A stretch of DNA of 64,000 nucleotides. Source: an uncultured Schlesneria sp. GTDB taxonomy: Bacteria; Planctomycetota; Planctomycetia; Planctomycetales; Planctomycetaceae. Positions 28,541 through 38,415 of this stretch are shown piece after piece. The stretch lies in assembly GCA_903899985.1 (NCBI GenBank), contig CAIULL010000113.1, forward strand, positions 1 to 64,000, given 5' to 3'. The notes below the pieces were generated by a model that worked only from the letters and a program-made list of their open reading frames with translations, did not search any database and was not told the DNA's origin. Each line of letters opens with the position of its first letter. Within the stretch, counting starts at the first letter, position 1. A program made the position numbers and the translations under genes.

Positions 28541-28849
28541 TTAGTGTTTCTCGATTGGTGGACCCAATGGTTCTTTGCGTTCGGTAATGTTTGGACAGGC
28601 AGCCGCCGCCTCGGGATTGGTCGTCATTTCAGCATTCAGAGCTGTATAGTCTGCCCATTCTGCTGGAAGATTATCCTGATGAAAAATTGCGGCCGGTGGA
28701 CATTCCGGGACACAAGCTTCGCAATCAATACATTCTTCCGGGTGGATAAATAACATCGCTTCACCCTCGTAAAAACATTCTACGGGGCAAACCGTCACAC
28801 AATCGGTGTATTTGCAGTTAAAACATGGCTCTGCCACCACATGCGTCAT
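28541..28849 (-). CDS. fdxA: 7Fe ferredoxin (3Fe-4S + 4Fe-4S)
   Basis: A 102-residue ferredoxin carrying electrons in the cytoplasm. Cysteines at 9, 17, 21, 50 and 25, 40, 43, 46 follow the Azotobacter FdI pattern ([27 protein letters not shown]), giving one 3Fe-4S and one 4Fe-4S cluster. The ATG at 28849 begins the standard N-terminus THVVAEPCF; the frame continues 40 codons upstream without family similarity. The acidic C-terminal extension is normal. It converges on the lipoprotein gene, with about 150 bp between them. Confidence 0.95.
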   Translation of the reverse strand: MTHVVAEPCFNCKYTDCVTVCPVECFYEGEAMLFIHPEECIDCEACVPECPPAAIFHQDNLPAEWADYTALNAEMTTNPEAAAACPNITERKEPLGPPIEKH

Positions 28850-29199
28850 TGAATGCTCACTTTCCCTGAAAAATTTCGATGTTACCGAGGATTTAGTGTT
28901 ACGAAGGTCATCTGGCCCGAACTTTTCGCGAAACCAATTCCGAAAAAAGCGCGCGACCGCTTGACACAATCTTAGCGCGAGCGAAATTGACCGTCAAGAA
29001 ACGCCGCAAACGAATTCTCTGCCTCAAGAATCCTCTCTTTTACTCCCCCGCGAATTCTGATAACCATTTCAACGTGAAATGAGAATTACCGCGGTTGGTA
29101 TGGGATTTCGCTCCCAGCCAAGCCGACGGAAAATCGAAGGGAGTCGAAGCTGATCGGAAGACGTTGAATTCCGATCGCTGGCCGAAGGAAGGCAACGCT
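28850..29199. other. Intergenic, no gene
   Basis: Divergent upstream region of the ferredoxin and the next plus-strand gene. A small palindrome CATTTCA-ACG-TGAAATG is at 29065-29081. No ORF of note. Confidence 0.4.
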
Positions 29200-31131
29200 G
29201 TGCGATCGCGCCTGTGGTCTCTCACACTAAGGGAATTGCCATACCCGCTGCGGTGGTTCGGGCTGGAGATCGTTCGCGTACTGAACTGGCTCGATCATGC
29301 TGCAGCGCAGATCATAAAAGGGTTTCGAGAATCTCCAGCCTGGTATTTCGTCACGGCCGTCGGAACGTTCGCAGTGCTGATGACGATTGCCATGTTCATT
29401 TCGCTGGTCAATCAAACTTCCCGGAACCATCCGCAATTCGTCAGATTGCAGTCGAAAGCGAACGTGAGTCGTCGTGACCTCGAATTAATGCACGAATGGA
29501 CCGTGCAGGATCATTGGCGAGTTGCTCACCTGTTCGTTCCCGAACAACCAACGTCAATGACTCAAGACATTCAGCTCGATAGTCGCCTTTTTGCTTCCCG
29601 AAAGCCGTTATCCCGATCCCCGTATGGCAAAAAGCATCTTGACCGTAATTCGTTAGCTCAGCATTCAAATGATGTGGGAAACGTCGATGTCCGTCTTGAC
29701 CTCAGTCGTCCGAAAAAGGCTCAGCAAGATCGTCGGATGATTGCAGAAACGGTACTCCATCCCGGTACCGACCGTCGGATTCAAAAACGGGACTCGCGAC
29801 TGCTTGTCCAGGCAGCCTGGGAATTCGGCTCTGACTGCAATCGCTATGATTATGTTTCCGTGCCATCGCGTCGTTCAATTCCAGTACCCGAGCCTGAAAT
29901 TCCCAGCGTGCCGGTTCGCCGAAGTCAGCCCGATCTTGCGTTCGAAATGGCGATGGAACGCCATTTCACAACGGCCGGAACTTTCCCCCCCGGTTCGCAT
30001 CTGGTTCGTCAAACAGAACTCAGCGTGTTTCCAGAGAACTTTCAACGCTTCCCCAGCGCGCTGGTTTCTCACGAAGAAGGTCCTTGGAAATGGCGCTCCT
30101 TTAATCCGTCGTCCCACACACGTTTTTCCAAAATAAAGCCATATGATCGCGTTGGAATACTCACTCCAACGGAACACCTGGATTCCTCTTCCGACGAATA
30201 CGATGAGACATTACGAGCGGTTGCAGACGTTGCGCTGCGTATTGAACTGGTTGCGCCGAGATCCGTTTCGGCAGGTGAACCACATCAGACAGCTCTGCTG
30301 ATCAGCAACGAAGGACCTGATTCCGTTTCCCAAATCGAAGTCAAGGAGTTTCTTTCTGATCATCAGACCGTGATCGACGCATCCCCGGATGCCAGCTACG
30401 AATCTGCAGTAGAACCCAACACAGGGATCGTGGAAACGATGTGGCACCGCCAATTTCCGGAACTTTCGTCGGGCGCGGATCAGGAACTGACGTTGAAATG
30501 GGTTCCTGAAGGAAGCCATCGGCTGATCCAACGAGCACGGGTCATCGCCCGAGCCGAGATCTCGACGTACACTGAAGTCAGTCGGCCACCTGAGCTTCAA
30601 CAGATGCCTTCGATCCCCCCTGAACGAATCGAATATCACCCCGCACTTGCGTGTGACATCCAATATCTCGATCGAGTCCACGTCGGCGATGACGTCGAAA
30701 TGCAAATCACGGTTCGCAACACGGGTGATGTCACGCTGCATAACGTGAAATTTGAAATCGAATTTCCTGGCCAGTTCTCTCATCCAGAAGGTCAAACGGT
30801 CGTGTTCGACGCCGGAAGCCTGACGGTCAAGGGGCAGAAGGAAACGGTTCTCAGATTTTCGGCGGTCGAAGCAGGTGAGGCTGTGAACCTGATCCGCCTG
30901 ACCTCAGCAGAACAAGTTCACGCGAGTGGGAGCAATAAGATCCAGGTTGCGGAACGACGCCCGGAAAAGAAATCCGTCGCGCCGACACCGGAACCTGACC
31001 CCACCAAGCCCCCGACCAATTGGAAGCTGACGAATCCCGCGACGTCTCAGAGACAATCCTCAGACGCCAAAAGCTGTTGCTGTCAGAAGCTGCAAGTCTC
31101 GCGACTTGAACCGTTTGCCCGGGTTCCCTGA
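29200..31131 (+). CDS. Membrane-anchored protein with DUF11/CARDB-like domains
   Basis: A 643-residue protein. An amphipathic N-terminus (LPYPLRWFGLEIVRVLNWLD) leads to one transmembrane helix at about residues 50-72 (FVTAVGTFAVLMTIAMFISLV), so the rest is probably periplasmic. Two beta-sandwich modules of DUF11/CARDB type lie near residues 340-455 (VSAGEPHQTALLISNEGPDSVSQIEV) and 480-590 (VHVGDDVEMQITVRNTGDVTLHNV). A proline-rich tail holds a CCCQK cluster. The start is unsure: GTG at 29200 has GAAGG upstream, while the frame is open from a TTG at 29095. Function unknown; such modules serve adhesion or surface layers. It ends 14 bp before a converging gene. Confidence 0.65.
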   Translation: MRSRLWSLTLRELPYPLRWFGLEIVRVLNWLDHAAAQIIKGFRESPAWYFVTAVGTFAVLMTIAMFISLVNQTSRNHPQFVRLQSKANVSRRDLELMHEWTVQDHWRVAHLFVPEQPTSMTQDIQLDSRLFASRKPLSRSPYGKKHLDRNSLAQHSNDVGNVDVRLDLSRPKKAQQDRRMIAETVLHPGTDRRIQKRDSRLLVQAAWEFGSDCNRYDYVSVPSRRSIPVPEPEIPSVPVRRSQPDLAFEMAMERHFTTAGTFPPGSHLVRQTELSVFPENFQRFPSALVSHEEGPWKWRSFNPSSHTRFSKIKPYDRVGILTPTEHLDSSSDEYDETLRAVADVALRIELVAPRSVSAGEPHQTALLISNEGPDSVSQIEVKEFLSDHQTVIDASPDASYESAVEPNTGIVETMWHRQFPELSSGADQELTLKWVPEGSHRLIQRARVIARAEISTYTEVSRPPELQQMPSIPPERIEYHPALACDIQYLDRVHVGDDVEMQITVRNTGDVTLHNVKFEIEFPGQFSHPEGQTVVFDAGSLTVKGQKETVLRFSAVEAGEAVNLIRLTSAEQVHASGSNKIQVAERRPEKKSVAPTPEPDPTKPPTNWKLTNPATSQRQSSDAKSCCCQKLQVSRLEPFARVP

Positions 31132-31145
31132 TTCATTATCGCGAT

Positions 31146-32237
31146 TCATCGGGTCCCTTGTTTGATCGGTTCCGTCGATATCTCGGCATCTTTTCCCAGG
31201 AGATGCTTATCGAAGAATTGCTTCATGCGTTCAGGGACATCAGGGGCTACAAAGTTTCCATGTCCTCCGTTTGTCACAGGTATCAGTAACGCCTCAATCC
31301 CGACGTTTTTGAGTGCTGCGGCCAGCAGTTCCGACTGATTGAATGGAACCACTGGATCGCTCGTGCCATGAATTAACATGAATGGCGGATCATTCTTTGT
31401 AACATAGGTGATCGGCGACGCCTTGCGCGCAGCGTCTTTATTATTCTGGATCGCGCCACCGCCGACGAGCCGTGATTCGGGGGAATCCGGGTTATTGTGA
31501 GAACCACCCATCGCCAGTAAGTCAGTCGGGCCGTACTGATCGACGACACAGGCAACTCGACTGCTTTCCTTCAGATGTTCACCCAGTCCCCCTTCAAGCT
31601 CCGGGGCATCGCCACTCGTCCCCAGCACGGCAACGAGATGTCCCCCTGCCGAGTTCCCCGTCACCCCGATGCGGTCAGGATCAAGGTTGTACACTCTGGC
31701 ATTTGCCCTGAGCCAACGGATTGCCGCTTTACAATCATGAATTTGAGCCGGCCAGATCGCTTCGTCGGTCAGTCGGTATCCGACCGAGACCCCCACATAC
31801 TCACCTGTCATCACCAGCGGACGAACTGTGCCAAATCCACCCCGTTTATCTCCCCCCTGCCAGCCGCCTCCGTGGATGAAGACAACAACAGGCAAAGGCT
31901 TATCGCCCTTGGGAGTTTTGGGTACATATAGGTCCAGTCGTTGTCGAGGATTGTCAGTGCCGGCATAGGGGATATCGAGTTCCGCTTTGATCGATTCAGG
32001 TATTCTTTGCGGCTGTCCGGGACCAGCGACCCGGCGTTTGACGAATGCTCGGTCTTCTTCTTCCGTGATGATTCCATCCTTGTCGGTGTCGATCTGATCG
32101 AACAACGGCCCTCTGAATTCGTCCTTGGTCAGCTTGCCATCCTGATTGCGATCCAGCCGGCGGAATTGCTCGCTGGTGTCCTGAGCAATGAGGGGCGAAG
32201 CAACGAGTAGTGCAACGGCGAGATTTCGGTATAACAT
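31146..32237 (-). CDS. EF-hand plus alpha/beta esterase
   Basis: A 363-residue exported enzyme. After a signal peptide (1-19) come two EF-hand loops: D29-E40 ([13 protein letters not shown]) and D50-E61 ([12 protein letters not shown]). A BD-FAE/lipase-type alpha/beta hydrolase follows, with HGGGWQGG (oxyanion), [10 protein letters not shown] (GxSxG), [10 protein letters not shown] (acid) and NGGHGNF (base). The HGGGW motif is of the carbohydrate-esterase / hormone-sensitive-lipase kind. Calcium binding by the EF hands could stabilise or localise the enzyme; linkage of EF hands to esterases is frequent in planctomycetes. Substrate unknown. It converges with the upstream plus gene. Confidence 0.9.
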   Translation of the reverse strand: MLYRNLAVALLVASPLIAQDTSEQFRRLDRNQDGKLTKDEFRGPLFDQIDTDKDGIITEEEDRAFVKRRVAGPGQPQRIPESIKAELDIPYAGTDNPRQRLDLYVPKTPKGDKPLPVVVFIHGGGWQGGDKRGGFGTVRPLVMTGEYVGVSVGYRLTDEAIWPAQIHDCKAAIRWLRANARVYNLDPDRIGVTGNSAGGHLVAVLGTSGDAPELEGGLGEHLKESSRVACVVDQYGPTDLLAMGGSHNNPDSPESRLVGGGAIQNNKDAARKASPITYVTKNDPPFMLIHGTSDPVVPFNQSELLAAALKNVGIEALLIPVTNGGHGNFVAPDVPERMKQFFDKHLLGKDAEISTEPIKQGTR

Positions 32238-32370
32238 GATTGCCCAACAGTTTCTGATCGGATCGCGGATTTGTCTTTTTCAATGTCACCCATAGAAAAG
32301 ACACATTAACCAGCGAGAGCAACTCAAGAAAGGATCGCTTTAAGATCCCTGCATAAGCGGTCATAACACG

Positions 32371-32778
32371 ATGCGAAACAACAAGAAAACCGACACGCCG
32401 ACGCCGGACTCGATCGAAGCCTACATCGCCCAATTCCCTGTCGACGTCCAGAAAATCCTGCAGAAGATCCGGACCATCGTTCAACTTGCCGCTCCGGGCG
32501 CGACGGAAGCAATTAAATATCAAATTCCGACGTTTGTGCTGGATGGAAATCTTGTTCATTTCGCGGCCTACGCAAAACATATTGGGTTCTATCCAACTGC
32601 GTCTGGGATCGAAAATTTCAAGAATGAATTATCGTCCTATAAAAGCGCCAGGGGCTCGGTTCAATTCCCGCTCGATCAGGCAATCCCATTCAGCTTGATC
32701 AAGAAAATCGTGAAATTCCGTGTTAAAGAAACAAACAATAAGGCCAGGAATTCAGCTTCGAAGAAATCAAAAGGCTAA
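32371..32778 (+). CDS. DUF1801 protein
   Basis: A 135-residue cytoplasmic protein of the DUF1801 / YdhG-like family. It shows IEAYIAQFPVDVQKILQKIR, the conserved EAIKYQIPTF strand and FAAYAKHIGFYPT, then SYKSARGSVQFPLDQAIP. The fold resembles frataxin-like and iron-binding proteins (reports of an iron chaperone exist for relatives), but the role is not settled. A basic Lys-rich tail follows (KARNSASKKSKG). The start ATG at 32371 begins the usual N-terminus. It stands alone between genes on the opposite strand. Confidence 0.85.
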   Translation: MRNNKKTDTPTPDSIEAYIAQFPVDVQKILQKIRTIVQLAAPGATEAIKYQIPTFVLDGNLVHFAAYAKHIGFYPTASGIENFKNELSSYKSARGSVQFPLDQAIPFSLIKKIVKFRVKETNNKARNSASKKSKG

Positions 32779-32813
32779 TCAGTTCATATAGACCGATGCT
32801 TCACCGTGCTGTC

Positions 32814-35800
32814 CTATTTGGTCCCCGTCGGTTGCTGCTTCAGGCTGTCCAGATACGCGACGATGTCCGCAAAGTCTGCCAGGGTCAGGCCGTCTTTTAA
32901 GCCGTTAGGCATCAGTGACACAGGGCTCCGAGATTTCTCATCGATATCTGAAGCGGCAATCTTATGAAGATCCCCTTTGCTGTCCAGCAGTTCAACCCCC
33001 TCTGGACTGTCCGACTTCAGCAGACCGTTAAACACGACGCCATTGTTCGTGACCACCACATAGACGTCGTAGCCGTTCGCAATGCGGTTCGATGGTTCCA
33101 GAACCGACCGGATCAGTTCTTCACGAGGGTACTTCGCAGCGATCCCGATCAGATCGGGGCCGATCTTTCCGCCGATACCTCCCACCGCATGACATTTCGC
33201 ACAGGCAACCCCCTTCGGGTCTTCAAATATCGCTTTTCCTCGGGCGGCGTTTCCAGCGTTCTTCGTCGCGAATTCCGAATAAGCACTGATATCAAGTTTC
33301 GGAGCGACGTTTTCGTAAAGGAACGCATACTTTGCTTCCCTGATTCTGACTGCCAGACTGAATTCCCAGCCGCCACCCGTATTGCCCGTCTTGAACCAGA
33401 TATGATTGGTTCCCTTCTTGAGTTCCGCCGAGATCGTTCCCTGCTCCGCCTTCCAGCCCCGATTGCCGAGAAATTCGTAGACCTGTTGACCATTTACAAA
33501 CAAAACGGCCTGATCATCGCTTCCGAGAACCAGCGACCGTGGTCCGTCGCTGTCTGCTTCAACGGCAGCATAGGCCATCGCCCACATGTCGCCGCTGCTC
33601 CCGAGCAGATTTCCGGCGTTGAAACGACCTTCTTTGTCGGTCGTAGAAACCTCTTTCCATTTCAATCGCTGATCACCGACTGCAAATTCCTGCTGCAAGT
33701 CCGCCGCCTGACTGATGTCGAACTTGGGAAATTCTCCATCCTTCGGAAATGGCCCGGCCAATTGCCATTTTTGAATCGGTGTCGGTGCAGAAAAGACAGA
33801 CTGCAATGGTCCTCTCGCTCCATTCGGCAGTTCGTTTAACTCGTGCAATTTGATGATGTCAGGACCAACAACATTGCGCAAGGCAGCCAATGCGTCCAGT
33901 GATGTTTTCCTCAGGTCATTGTTGGGACTGACCAATCCATCGAGGTACAGCGGCAATGCCCGTCGATCAGGCATCATCGCCAATGCCTGCTGCGCTTCGA
34001 ATTTCAACGCGGGATTGGATGCCGCGAGAATCATGGCTGGTACGGCATCGTGTGATTTAACCTGACCGAGCGTCGCTAACACAATCTTCGACACCGCAAT
34101 CTCGGGATCATTTAATAACGGCACCAGACGTGCCGCTGCGCCCGTCCCTTGAATTGCTCCAAGTGTCTTGGCCGCTGACGCACGGACACTTGCCCGAGTA
34201 TCGGAAAGTCGCCGCTCGGTGACGGCGATTGCATCCTCAGGTTTGAGCGTCGCTAATGACTCGAAGGCCAGCCCGGTCAGTTGTTCCGAACTAGCATCCG
34301 CGGCGACAATCTTGATCAGCTGCTGCACGGCCTCGGGAGATCCAATCGCGGTAATCCCTTTAACCGCTTCCTGTCGCAGTACATCTTCGGACGCAGCGTC
34401 ACCCGCGATATTCGCGAACAAGCTGATTGACTCTTTATCCTTCAGCGAGGCGAGTGTCGTCACCGCTTCGCGGCGAATCTCTCGATCATTGCCAGGCGAA
34501 GTCAAAGCTCGCAGGATCGGTAAGGCCGCGGGATCACTGACGTCTCGCCACGCCTTGATTGCCGCGATCTTCACGGCGGGATTCAACGAACCGGCAGCGT
34601 CTCGTAAGGTCGCCAGCACCGCGACCGTCCCCGACCAGTCATTCTTCCGGGGTCGAGCGGGCTGACCTTTGGCGGGCTGGGTTCCCCACCAGCCTTTGGT
34701 ATAGGGATCAGATCTACGATGGACTTCTGCGACCGCCTCAACCGCTTTCGCCAGTTCGTCGGCCGAGGCGGTACCGGCCGCACCAAGCACGAAATCTCGC
34801 AGCACAGCCACCGCCGATTCGTCAAATGATCCCGTCAAAGCCAGCAGCGCTCCCTGTCGTACCCTGAGGCTTTCACTTCGTAACGATTTCGGCGCCTCGC
34901 CCCAGTTATTGACCGTTCTCAGTGACTGAATCACAACATGGCGAACGTAATCGTCCTCGTCTCCCAATGCTTGGAACAATGTGTGCGCAATTCCCGTATC
35001 GCCTGTTCCCAAAGGAGCCATCGTCGTCTCGTCAATTCGGGGAAGGATGACGCCACGTTGTCCGGAATCGACACTCAACCACTTGATCTCAGGAGTCGGA
35101 TTGCCGATGCGGCCAAGCGCAATCGCCGCCTGAAGCCGAACCGCAGGATCGGAATCGTCCTTCAATAAAACTGACAATGATTGAATGGCTTGGACGGCAC
35201 GGCGTAAACCAAGTGCTCGAGCTGCCTGGGCCCGGACATCAGGTTCAGCGTCTTTCAATGCCTGTAACCAGTCGTTGACGGGCGAATACGAGGCGTTTTC
35301 CGGTCGCGATGCCAATTGTTCTGCCAGCCAGATCGCGTGAATCTTCGCCGCTTTGGATGCTCCGACGCTGGGCTTAAACGCCATTGTGACCGCTTCCTTC
35401 GGCTGGTCTCCACCCCATGCCGCCAGGGCAAACATCGCTCGCATCCGCTCCGCATGAGACGGATGCCCCAGTGACTTAACGTAGCTTTCAAACGGTCCTC
35501 CTGCGGGCGCTCGCGCTGGTTCTGGTGTGACATCCGTTCCCACATAACTCACGCGGAACAGACGGCCCGCCTGCTTTTTGTTGACCCAGCCCCCGTAGTT
35601 CCAGTCGGCAACGTACATGTGCCGACCATCCGGGCTGAAACAAAGGTCCAGCGGTCGAAATTCTTCTGTCCCTACCTTGACCATGAAGTCTTCGATCTCG
35701 GCCTCGAACGACGCTCCTTTTTTCTTCAATTTGAAGAACTGGATTTTCCCTTTACCCCATTCACAGAAGAAAGGAGCGTCAACATATTTTTTCGGCCAGG

Positions 35801-36653
35801 CGGCCTCACGATAACAGGCACCACCCACAGGCGAACCTCCGCCGTGTTCGCTGATCCGAGGAAGATGCCGGTCCGTTCGCTTGTGGAAATCGTAGGGGTA
35901 CCCGTAAAAACCGCTCGGCACATGCAGCGTGAATCGAGTCCACCAACCCAGTCCGTCGTCGGTGTTGTCATAAGTGAAAATGTTGTCCAGCGAGTCCATC
36001 GCCACATCGAGATGATTCCGAGTCCCGCTGGTAACGATTTCCAGTTGCCGTCCGTCGAGCGTCATTCGAACTACACCGCCACCTTCCAGTGTGATCGACG
36101 AACCATCGTTTCCAGTCGCCTTCTGAATCCCGGTATCACCGACGGAGATATAAACCCGACCATCCAGTCCCATCCGGGTTCCCGTCACCACGTGATCGTT
36201 AAACCCATGAATCCCCGGTGTCGGACCAAATCCATCGGCCAGATCTTTGCGAACATCAGCCACCCCGTCACCATCGGTATCTTTGAACATCGTGTAATGC
36301 GGAGCGTGCATCACATAGAGGGCGCCCTCGTGCCAGATCAGTCCGAACACGGCGGACAGGTTCTCGCAAAACACAGTCTTGCGTACGGGTTTCCCGTCCT
36401 GATCAAACACGATGTAAAGAACCCGGTCGAATTCTTTATTTGTCGGGCCACGCATGTCCATCGGATCTTCGCCGACGAACAGATTCCCGACATCATCACA
36501 AGTCACCACAGAAGGGTGCTCAATCTCAGGCACGCCATACAGCAACTCCGCCTTGAACCCATCAGGAACCTTCTGAGCGAATGCGACCTGGTGACCGGCA
36601 CAAAAGGTCAGGAGGATCAATGAGACATAAAGACTGCAGGAGGGCAAACGCAT
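32814..36653 (-). CDS. PVC-type dehydrogenase with HEAT and cytochrome c
   Basis: A 1279-residue exported protein of the planctomycete TIGR02604/TIGR02603 type. After a signal peptide comes an N-terminal beta-propeller dehydrogenase-like domain (VVTCDDVGNLFVGEDPMDMRG, FSPDGRHMYVADWNYGGW). Long HEAT repeats follow (about 390-880), then a beta-sandwich (about 980-1110, SLVLGSDDQAVLFVNGQQV) and a C-terminal cytochrome c with CAKCHAVGG and LIGIAAKYPREELIRSVLEPS. Heme by CxxCH places it in the periplasm. The ATG at 36653 starts the signal; the upstream frame to 36932 is not used. Substrate unknown; sugars or sterol-like alcohols are suspected for relatives. Confidence 0.9.
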   Translation of the reverse strand: MRLPSCSLYVSLILLTFCAGHQVAFAQKVPDGFKAELLYGVPEIEHPSVVTCDDVGNLFVGEDPMDMRGPTNKEFDRVLYIVFDQDGKPVRKTVFCENLSAVFGLIWHEGALYVMHAPHYTMFKDTDGDGVADVRKDLADGFGPTPGIHGFNDHVVTGTRMGLDGRVYISVGDTGIQKATGNDGSSITLEGGGVVRMTLDGRQLEIVTSGTRNHLDVAMDSLDNIFTYDNTDDGLGWWTRFTLHVPSGFYGYPYDFHKRTDRHLPRISEHGGGSPVGGACYREAAWPKKYVDAPFFCEWGKGKIQFFKLKKKGASFEAEIEDFMVKVGTEEFRPLDLCFSPDGRHMYVADWNYGGWVNKKQAGRLFRVSYVGTDVTPEPARAPAGGPFESYVKSLGHPSHAERMRAMFALAAWGGDQPKEAVTMAFKPSVGASKAAKIHAIWLAEQLASRPENASYSPVNDWLQALKDAEPDVRAQAARALGLRRAVQAIQSLSVLLKDDSDPAVRLQAAIALGRIGNPTPEIKWLSVDSGQRGVILPRIDETTMAPLGTGDTGIAHTLFQALGDEDDYVRHVVIQSLRTVNNWGEAPKSLRSESLRVRQGALLALTGSFDESAVAVLRDFVLGAAGTASADELAKAVEAVAEVHRRSDPYTKGWWGTQPAKGQPARPRKNDWSGTVAVLATLRDAAGSLNPAVKIAAIKAWRDVSDPAALPILRALTSPGNDREIRREAVTTLASLKDKESISLFANIAGDAASEDVLRQEAVKGITAIGSPEAVQQLIKIVAADASSEQLTGLAFESLATLKPEDAIAVTERRLSDTRASVRASAAKTLGAIQGTGAAARLVPLLNDPEIAVSKIVLATLGQVKSHDAVPAMILAASNPALKFEAQQALAMMPDRRALPLYLDGLVSPNNDLRKTSLDALAALRNVVGPDIIKLHELNELPNGARGPLQSVFSAPTPIQKWQLAGPFPKDGEFPKFDISQAADLQQEFAVGDQRLKWKEVSTTDKEGRFNAGNLLGSSGDMWAMAYAAVEADSDGPRSLVLGSDDQAVLFVNGQQVYEFLGNRGWKAEQGTISAELKKGTNHIWFKTGNTGGGWEFSLAVRIREAKYAFLYENVAPKLDISAYSEFATKNAGNAARGKAIFEDPKGVACAKCHAVGGIGGKIGPDLIGIAAKYPREELIRSVLEPSNRIANGYDVYVVVTNNGVVFNGLLKSDSPEGVELLDSKGDLHKIAASDIDEKSRSPVSLMPNGLKDGLTLADFADIVAYLDSLKQQPTGTK

Positions 36654-36940
36654 GCGAAAATTCCAGTGGCAGGAAAAAACTCGGCGGGAGGAAGACAGTG
36701 ATAATCGCCGCTTGTTGGTGGAAGCAAGCGAGTCATTCGAATTTGCAGTGCCGCACCGGTGAGGATAACTTCGGGATTGATCGTCGCGTCCCCTGACGTT
36801 CGTTTTTGCTCGCCAGTACCGTCGGACTTCGAAGGCTTTTTGAAGCAATGGCGGCTTACAACTGCCGCTGATAGCAGGCAAACGAGCCCTCTTCATGGCG
36901 TTTGCCTGAGCGAAGTTCTTCAATGCCAACATCTAAACCG

Positions 36941-38287
36941 TCAGCCCAGCTCTTTGAGAATCGCTTGATGATTGTTTCGCACAACGACGGAATTCGGGTG
37001 TTCGTTGCCAAGACGATTCACGAAAATTGTCAGTGCTCGGCGCATCAGCGGCTCGGCCTCGGTCAGCCGGTTCGTTGCCTGCAGTAACTCCGCCAGATTG
37101 TTGAGTCGGATCGCGACATTAGGATGCTCGGCACCGTAGCACTTCTCATCAATTACGAGTGCGTGACGCATGAGCGGCTCGGCCTCGGATAGCCGGTTTG
37201 TTGCCTGAAGCAACGCGGCCAGATTATTGAGGTCGATGGCGACTCTCGGGTGTTCGGCCCCGTACGCCTTTTCGTCGATCGCCCGAGCCCGACGCATTAA
37301 TGGCTCAGCCTCAGTCAACCGGTTCGTCTCTTTCAACAACGCGGCCAGATTGTTCAGGGCGATGGCGACCGCCGGATGCTCGGCACCGTAGGCCTGTTCT
37401 TCGATTGCCAGCGCTCGGCGCATCAGCGGTTCGGCCTCTGTCAGACGGTTCGTATCCTGCAGCAACTGAGCCAGATTGTTCAGGGCCGAGGCGACATCCG
37501 GGTGGTCCGCGCCATAAGACTGCTCGTCGATTACCAGCGCCCTGCGCATCAACGGCTCAGCTTCCGTCAGTCGGTTCCCTGCCTTGAGCAACGCAGCCAG
37601 GTTGCTCAGGTCGATCGCGACATCCGGGTGGTCGGCACCGTAGGCCTGTTCGTCAATGGCCAGCGCCCGGCGCATTAATGGCTCGGCCTCCGTCAGACGA
37701 TTCGTCGCCTTGAGCAACGCCGCCAGATTGTTCAGGTCGATCGCCACATCCGGGTGGTCCGCTCCGTACGACTTTTCGTCGACCGCCAGTGCCCGGCGCA
37801 TTAATGGTTCGGCCTCAGTCAAGCGATTGGTCGCCTGCAGCATCAAAGCCAGGTTGTTCAGTGCGACGGCAACATCCGGGTGATCAGTGCCATAGGACTG
37901 TTCGTCGATGGCCAGCGCACGACGCATGAGCGGCTCGGCCTCTGCCAGTCGGTTCTCGTCCTGAAGTAACTGAGCCAGATTGTTGAGATCGCGAGCAACT
38001 TGGGGGTGATCTGCCCCATAAGTCTGCTCATCGATGGCCAGCGCACGGCGCATTAGCGGCTCAGCCTCCGTCAATCGGTTCTCGTCCTGGAGCAATTGAG
38101 CCAGATCGTTGAGACCGCGGGCAACATTGGGGTGCTCAGCACCGTTCGTCTGTTCTTCGATCGCAATCGCTTGCCGCAACGACGGCTCGTCCTCAGTTCC
38201 AAGCTCTGTATGCCCTTGATCCAATGGTGTCGACAGATTCAGTACACCATTGGAATCGGCTATCGATTTCAACTCAATGGACTCCAT
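36941..38287 (-). CDS. TPR protein, nine kinesin-light-chain-type repeats
   Basis: A 448-residue protein built of about nine near-identical 42-residue units (TPR_10/TPR_12 type). Each is of the form YGADHPDVAxxLNNLAxLLxxTNRLTEAEPLMRRALAIDE, preceded by a degenerate first unit and ended by a partial one. TPR superhelices bind peptides; no enzyme domain is attached. The ATG at 38287 follows GAGGAA; a TTG seven codons upstream merely opens the frame. The units are highly alike in DNA, implying recent expansion. Its 5' neighbour is a long coiled-coil protein and then thioredoxin; all are on the minus strand, although co-transcription is not proven. Confidence 0.92.
   Translation of the reverse strand: MESIELKSIADSNGVLNLSTPLDQGHTELGTEDEPSLRQAIAIEEQTNGAEHPNVARGLNDLAQLLQDENRLTEAEPLMRRALAIDEQTYGADHPQVARDLNNLAQLLQDENRLAEAEPLMRRALAIDEQSYGTDHPDVAVALNNLALMLQATNRLTEAEPLMRRALAVDEKSYGADHPDVAIDLNNLAALLKATNRLTEAEPLMRRALAIDEQAYGADHPDVAIDLSNLAALLKAGNRLTEAEPLMRRALVIDEQSYGADHPDVASALNNLAQLLQDTNRLTEAEPLMRRALAIEEQAYGAEHPAVAIALNNLAALLKETNRLTEAEPLMRRARAIDEKAYGAEHPRVAIDLNNLAALLQATNRLSEAEPLMRHALVIDEKCYGAEHPNVAIRLNNLAELLQATNRLTEAEPLMRRALTIFVNRLGNEHPNSVVVRNNHQAILKELG
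36985..38170. repeat. 126-bp tandem coding repeats
   Basis: The motif encoding EAEPLMRRAL recurs every 126 bp (near 37036, 37162, 37288, 37416, 37541, 37668, 37793, 37920 and 38048), nine times, within the TPR gene. These are coding repeats, not CRISPR: there are no short unique spacers. Confidence 0.9.
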
Positions 38288-38415
38288 GAACTTCCTCTTC
38301 GATGACAACCTCAGTTTTGTGAAATGCTCAACTGGATCGTACCGAGATTGTCTGCTGAGAAGGAAGTCGGAACCCCTTTTCGTCTGGAAGGCAATGAATT
38401 TGAAAACGGGTTTTA

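Noticed and set aside
36985-38170. Regular 126-bp repeats that might be a CRISPR array
   Set aside because: They are coding TPR units in one frame with no unique spacers.
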